6,320 nt of DNA from Candidatus Microgenomates bacterium (GTDB lineage Bacteria > Patescibacteriota > Microgenomatia > 2-02-FULL-39-11), in contig JALHWS010000155.1 in assembly GCA_022866885.1 (NCBI GenBank), forward strand, positions 1 to 6,320, in the 5' to 3' direction. Shown here piece by piece: positions 3,941-6,320 of this stretch. The position numbers were made by a program, and so were the translations under genes. Every line of letters begins with the position of its first letter. The stretch's first letter is position 1. The notes beneath the pieces are model-generated. The model ran no database searches. It saw only the letters and a list, made by a program, of their open reading frames with translations, and was not told the DNA's origin.

Positions 3941-5631
3941 AGAATACTGCTTGGACAATTTTTATTGCAATTTTTCTTTCTTTGCTTTCTTACTTTCTCT
4001 TCTCGCCGAAGATCCAATACGGTGGAGATATCATTGAGTATTTTGGCACTTCGGAATCTCTCATCAACCATCAGGGACTAAATTTGATGGAACAAGACAA
4101 AACTAATCTAGTCAAAAGACTGGGTTCTGGTTACTTCGATAATCCTGAGTATTATTTGCAGGCTAAAAATGGCCAGAGGTATGCCGTACATTTTCCCTTA
4201 TACTCACTCATTAATGTGCCTACAAGGATTGCATTGAGAATTTTGGGGATTGATGAATATAAGGCTTTTCGCCTTACCAATCTTTTAATTCTCACACTGG
4301 TAAGTTTTATTATCCTTAAGTTTTATCTCAAATCATTTTTCTCACAAATTGCTTATCTGGTTCTTGTCTATCTGTCACCAATCATCTGGCATCTGGTTTG
4401 GCCGGGGCCGGAAGTATTCTCTCTTTCTTTAACTCTTTTATCGATATTTTTATTTCTTGATCATAACCCAAAAAGAAGGACTTGGGCGATACTGCTTTCG
4501 ACTGTTGCTTCTTATCAAAGTCAACCACTGGTGGTAGTACCGGTTATATATTTGATAACTTATTTCATTGAAAGCTATAGGAAGACAAAAAAACTCGTCA
4601 CTTCCTGGAAAGAGGCGTTTTTATATCTTGTTCTATTACTTTTGATTTTTTTACCAAACATTTATTATTTTCTGATTTTCGGCTCTTTCTCATCCTTTTC
4701 CAAATTGTCTGGCGTCGCCTTTGCCAACTTCACTTTTAAAAAGTTTTTTGAGCTTTTCTTTGATCCCAATATTGGACTTTTTTGGTATGCACCGATTATT
4801 TTTATAACAGGATTTTATTTTCTCATTAAATCGGCGATTAAAGAAAAAAACACGATATTTTTAGAAATAATTTTACTTACTTCAACCTTCTACCTGGTAA
4901 ATATCAACTGGAATAATGGCACTGCCGGTTTTGGACCAACCAGATACGCTTTACCTGTATTACCATTCCTTATTTATTTCTATTGTAAAAATGCGGTATT
5001 TAATATTAAACATGTTTTAATTCTTTTCTTAATAGGAATAACTCAATTGGGCATATTGTCTTTTAATGGATATATAATGCCGGATTTTGAAAATACAGTA
5101 AGGCATAGCCCGTATGCACAGTTGGTTTTAAACAACTTTCCCTCTCTTTATAATCCTACACCTGAGATTTTCGTCGAACGTACGAGAGAGTTAGAAGGAG
5201 GTTTTTGGGATACGACAATTTATAAAGATAAAGGGAATTGCAGGAAAGCGTATGTACTTATTACGGGCACCCAAAAACTTATTGATGAGTGCGGATTTAT
5301 ACCGGAAAAATATAAATCAGAGTTAGTAAACGAGTTTCTGGAAAAAACTAATTCTCCAAGAACCGTAGTAACGACAGAAGCCACTTTTTACCCGGCTGAC
5401 GGAGTATGCAGTTGGGATTATAAGCAGGATGAAAGTTATCCTTATGTTTGTATGCGTAATATTGAGGACGTCGTGCGGTATACTGGTATTAAAGATGAAG
5501 GCAGATTTGTTGGTATTGATAATATGCCTGGTATCTGGAAAATGAAATGGGGCCAACCGGCAGATATCACTGTTCCGGCTGGATATATCATCAATCATTA
5601 TTCATTAAAAGGGATATATGTCGATTATTAA
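3934..5631 (+). CDS. Polytopic membrane protein, GT-C glycosyltransferase-like
   Basis: A 565-residue protein with about ten membrane segments in residues 5-378 and a soluble C-terminal part of about 185 residues. The first helix (about 5-23) is followed by an outside loop with GGD at 30-32 and EYF at 35-37. This is the place where GT-C enzymes (PMT/GT39, ArnT type) carry the catalytic Asp, so Asp32 is the candidate. A later NWNNGTAGFGPTRYALPVLP (325-344) resembles the Arg- and Pro-containing segment these enzymes have before a late helix. Such enzymes move sugars from polyprenyl-phosphate carriers to acceptors on the outer face. The C-terminal part has several cysteines (436, 453, 492, 506), fitting an extracytoplasmic domain. 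The start overlaps the stop of the GT4 gene by 7 nt (ATGCTAA), suggesting translational coupling. Family membership is inferred from layout and motif position. A glycan flippase or polymerase is less likely, given the GGD loop. Confidence 0.8.
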   Translation: MLKNTAWTIFIAIFLSLLSYFLFSPKIQYGGDIIEYFGTSESLINHQGLNLMEQDKTNLVKRLGSGYFDNPEYYLQAKNGQRYAVHFPLYSLINVPTRIALRILGIDEYKAFRLTNLLILTLVSFIILKFYLKSFFSQIAYLVLVYLSPIIWHLVWPGPEVFSLSLTLLSIFLFLDHNPKRRTWAILLSTVASYQSQPLVVVPVIYLITYFIESYRKTKKLVTSWKEAFLYLVLLLLIFLPNIYYFLIFGSFSSFSKLSGVAFANFTFKKFFELFFDPNIGLFWYAPIIFITGFYFLIKSAIKEKNTIFLEIILLTSTFYLVNINWNNGTAGFGPTRYALPVLPFLIYFYCKNAVFNIKHVLILFLIGITQLGILSFNGYIMPDFENTVRHSPYAQLVLNNFPSLYNPTPEIFVERTRELEGGFWDTTIYKDKGNCRKAYVLITGTQKLIDECGFIPEKYKSELVNEFLEKTNSPRTVVTTEATFYPADGVCSWDYKQDESYPYVCMRNIEDVVRYTGIKDEGRFVGIDNMPGIWKMKWGQPADITVPAGYIINHYSLKGIYVDY

Positions 5632-6320
5632 GAAATTAAAAGACCCGGAGTTTGCTACTCTTTTCATTTTTCACCTAATTTTTGTAATAATACTTATAGT
5701 TAATTTTCCAACCGGCAAGTTTTTTATCGGTTGGGATGCTTTAAATCCGGAGTTCAATTTAGCTTTAAATTTTAAAAGGGTGTTCAGTGCATTTTGGCAG
5801 GAAAATCAAGGCTTGGGACTTTTGGGAGGACATGGATTTGCGGCTGTTTTACCCCATAACTTAATTACTCTCTTTCTTTCGATATTTCTTCCCCTTGAAG
5901 CCATAAGACCAGCTTTTACTTTTTTATCTTTGTATTTTGGGGGATTGGGAATGTATTTGTTAAGCAAATTACTTTTGGTAAGAGTCATAGAAGAAGTTGA
6001 AAATATTCCTAAATCGATGGCTTATTTTGGAGCACTTTTAGCCTCGCTTTTTTACATGCTGAATTTGGGAACGCTGCAGATGTTTTATATTCAGCTCGAG
6101 GCTTTTGTTTTCCATTTTATGGCCCTTCCCTGGCTCTTGTTAATCACGATAAAGACATTGCAGGCGCCTAATCGCAAAAATCTGCTGTTTTTCTTTCTTA
6201 TAAATTTTTTTGCAACCGGACAAGGATTCATACCGCCCTTATTTGTAGCTTACATGTTTGCTCTTACTATTTTCCTTCTGCTAATTATATTTTGTAAAAG
6301 ATTCTCAATTAGTATAGTCA
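5618..6320 (+). CDS. Second large polytopic membrane protein, GT-C/YfhO- or AftD-like, N-terminal part (runs off right edge)
   Basis: The frame is open from ATG 5618 for 234 codons to the edge with no stop. It begins MSIIKKLKDPEF, then a first helix at about 12-30, then a loop with GWD (38-40) and NPEFN (43-47), followed by FWQENQGLG (59-67) and LPHN (78-81). Further helices lie at about 83-93, 98-120, 134-150, 160-178, 188-200 and 206-226. An Asp after the first helix, then a Trp- and Gly-rich loop, then GGLGMYLL (108-115) recall the YfhO-like and arabinofuranosyltransferase (AftD/DUF3367-type) membrane proteins, which have the GT-C fold and are usually 700 residues or more; I infer membership from this alone. 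The start overlaps the previous stop by 14 nt and has AAAAGGG four bases upstream, so it is the third gene of the operon. A role in glycan assembly on the outer membrane face is likely by context; the substrate is unknown. Confidence 0.75.
   Translation, partial: MSIIKKLKDPEFATLFIFHLIFVIILIVNFPTGKFFIGWDALNPEFNLALNFKRVFSAFWQENQGLGLLGGHGFAAVLPHNLITLFLSIFLPLEAIRPAFTFLSLYFGGLGMYLLSKLLLVRVIEEVENIPKSMAYFGALLASLFYMLNLGTLQMFYIQLEAFVFHFMALPWLLLITIKTLQAPNRKNLLFFFLINFFATGQGFIPPLFVAYMFALTIFLLLIIFCKRFSISIV

Overview
The window looks like a piece of an AT-rich bacterial genome. The best guess is a Candidate Phyla Radiation / Patescibacteria (Microgenomates-like) lineage. This rests only on general style: weak or absent Shine-Dalgarno sites, overlapping genes, and runs of very hydrophobic GT-C-type envelope enzymes. 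No marker gene is present. All complete ORFs end in TAA or TAG and none needs UGA to be read through, so the standard code fits.

Layout. (1) Positions 1-555, minus strand: the N-terminal part of a membrane-anchored protein of unknown function that runs off the left edge. (2) Positions 556-1265: about 700 bp with no convincing gene. It holds a good extended -10 promoter (620-648), a perfect 12-bp bidirectional terminator-like hairpin (693-722), and four further unrelated hairpins or palindromes between 936 and 1258, one of them a nested 84-bp inverted repeat. (3) Positions 1266-1662: a dense series of nested helices with two GNRA tetraloops, read as a large structured RNA of about 400 nt. Its position just after a GTGA, and its final hairpin presenting a ribosome binding site to the next ORF, recall the HEARO / omega-RNA leaders of IscB/IsrB elements; that identity is a hypothesis. 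(4) Positions 1666-2376: a GC-rich gene for an exported or membrane-anchored protein with a Pro-Val-rich tandem-repeat linker and two copies of a Cys-bounded module. It is not IscB or IsrB and differs sharply in base composition from its neighbours. (5) Positions 2377-2590: a leader with five small hairpins in series. (6) Positions 2591-6320: an envelope glycan operon on the plus strand: a cytosolic GT4-type glycosyltransferase, a polytopic GT-C-like protein overlapping it by 7 nt, and a second large polytopic protein overlapping that by 14 nt and running off the right edge.

The operon is internally coherent: a nucleotide-sugar-using GT-B enzyme at the inner membrane face, followed by membrane enzymes with the GT-C look that would use lipid-linked sugars on the outer face. 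The odd part is 936-2540. It is a structure-rich, GC-shifted insert between two AT-rich gene blocks, with an RNA of mobile-element character sitting directly upstream of a gene that does not belong to the expected family. Foreign insertion and metagenome assembly chimerism are both live explanations.
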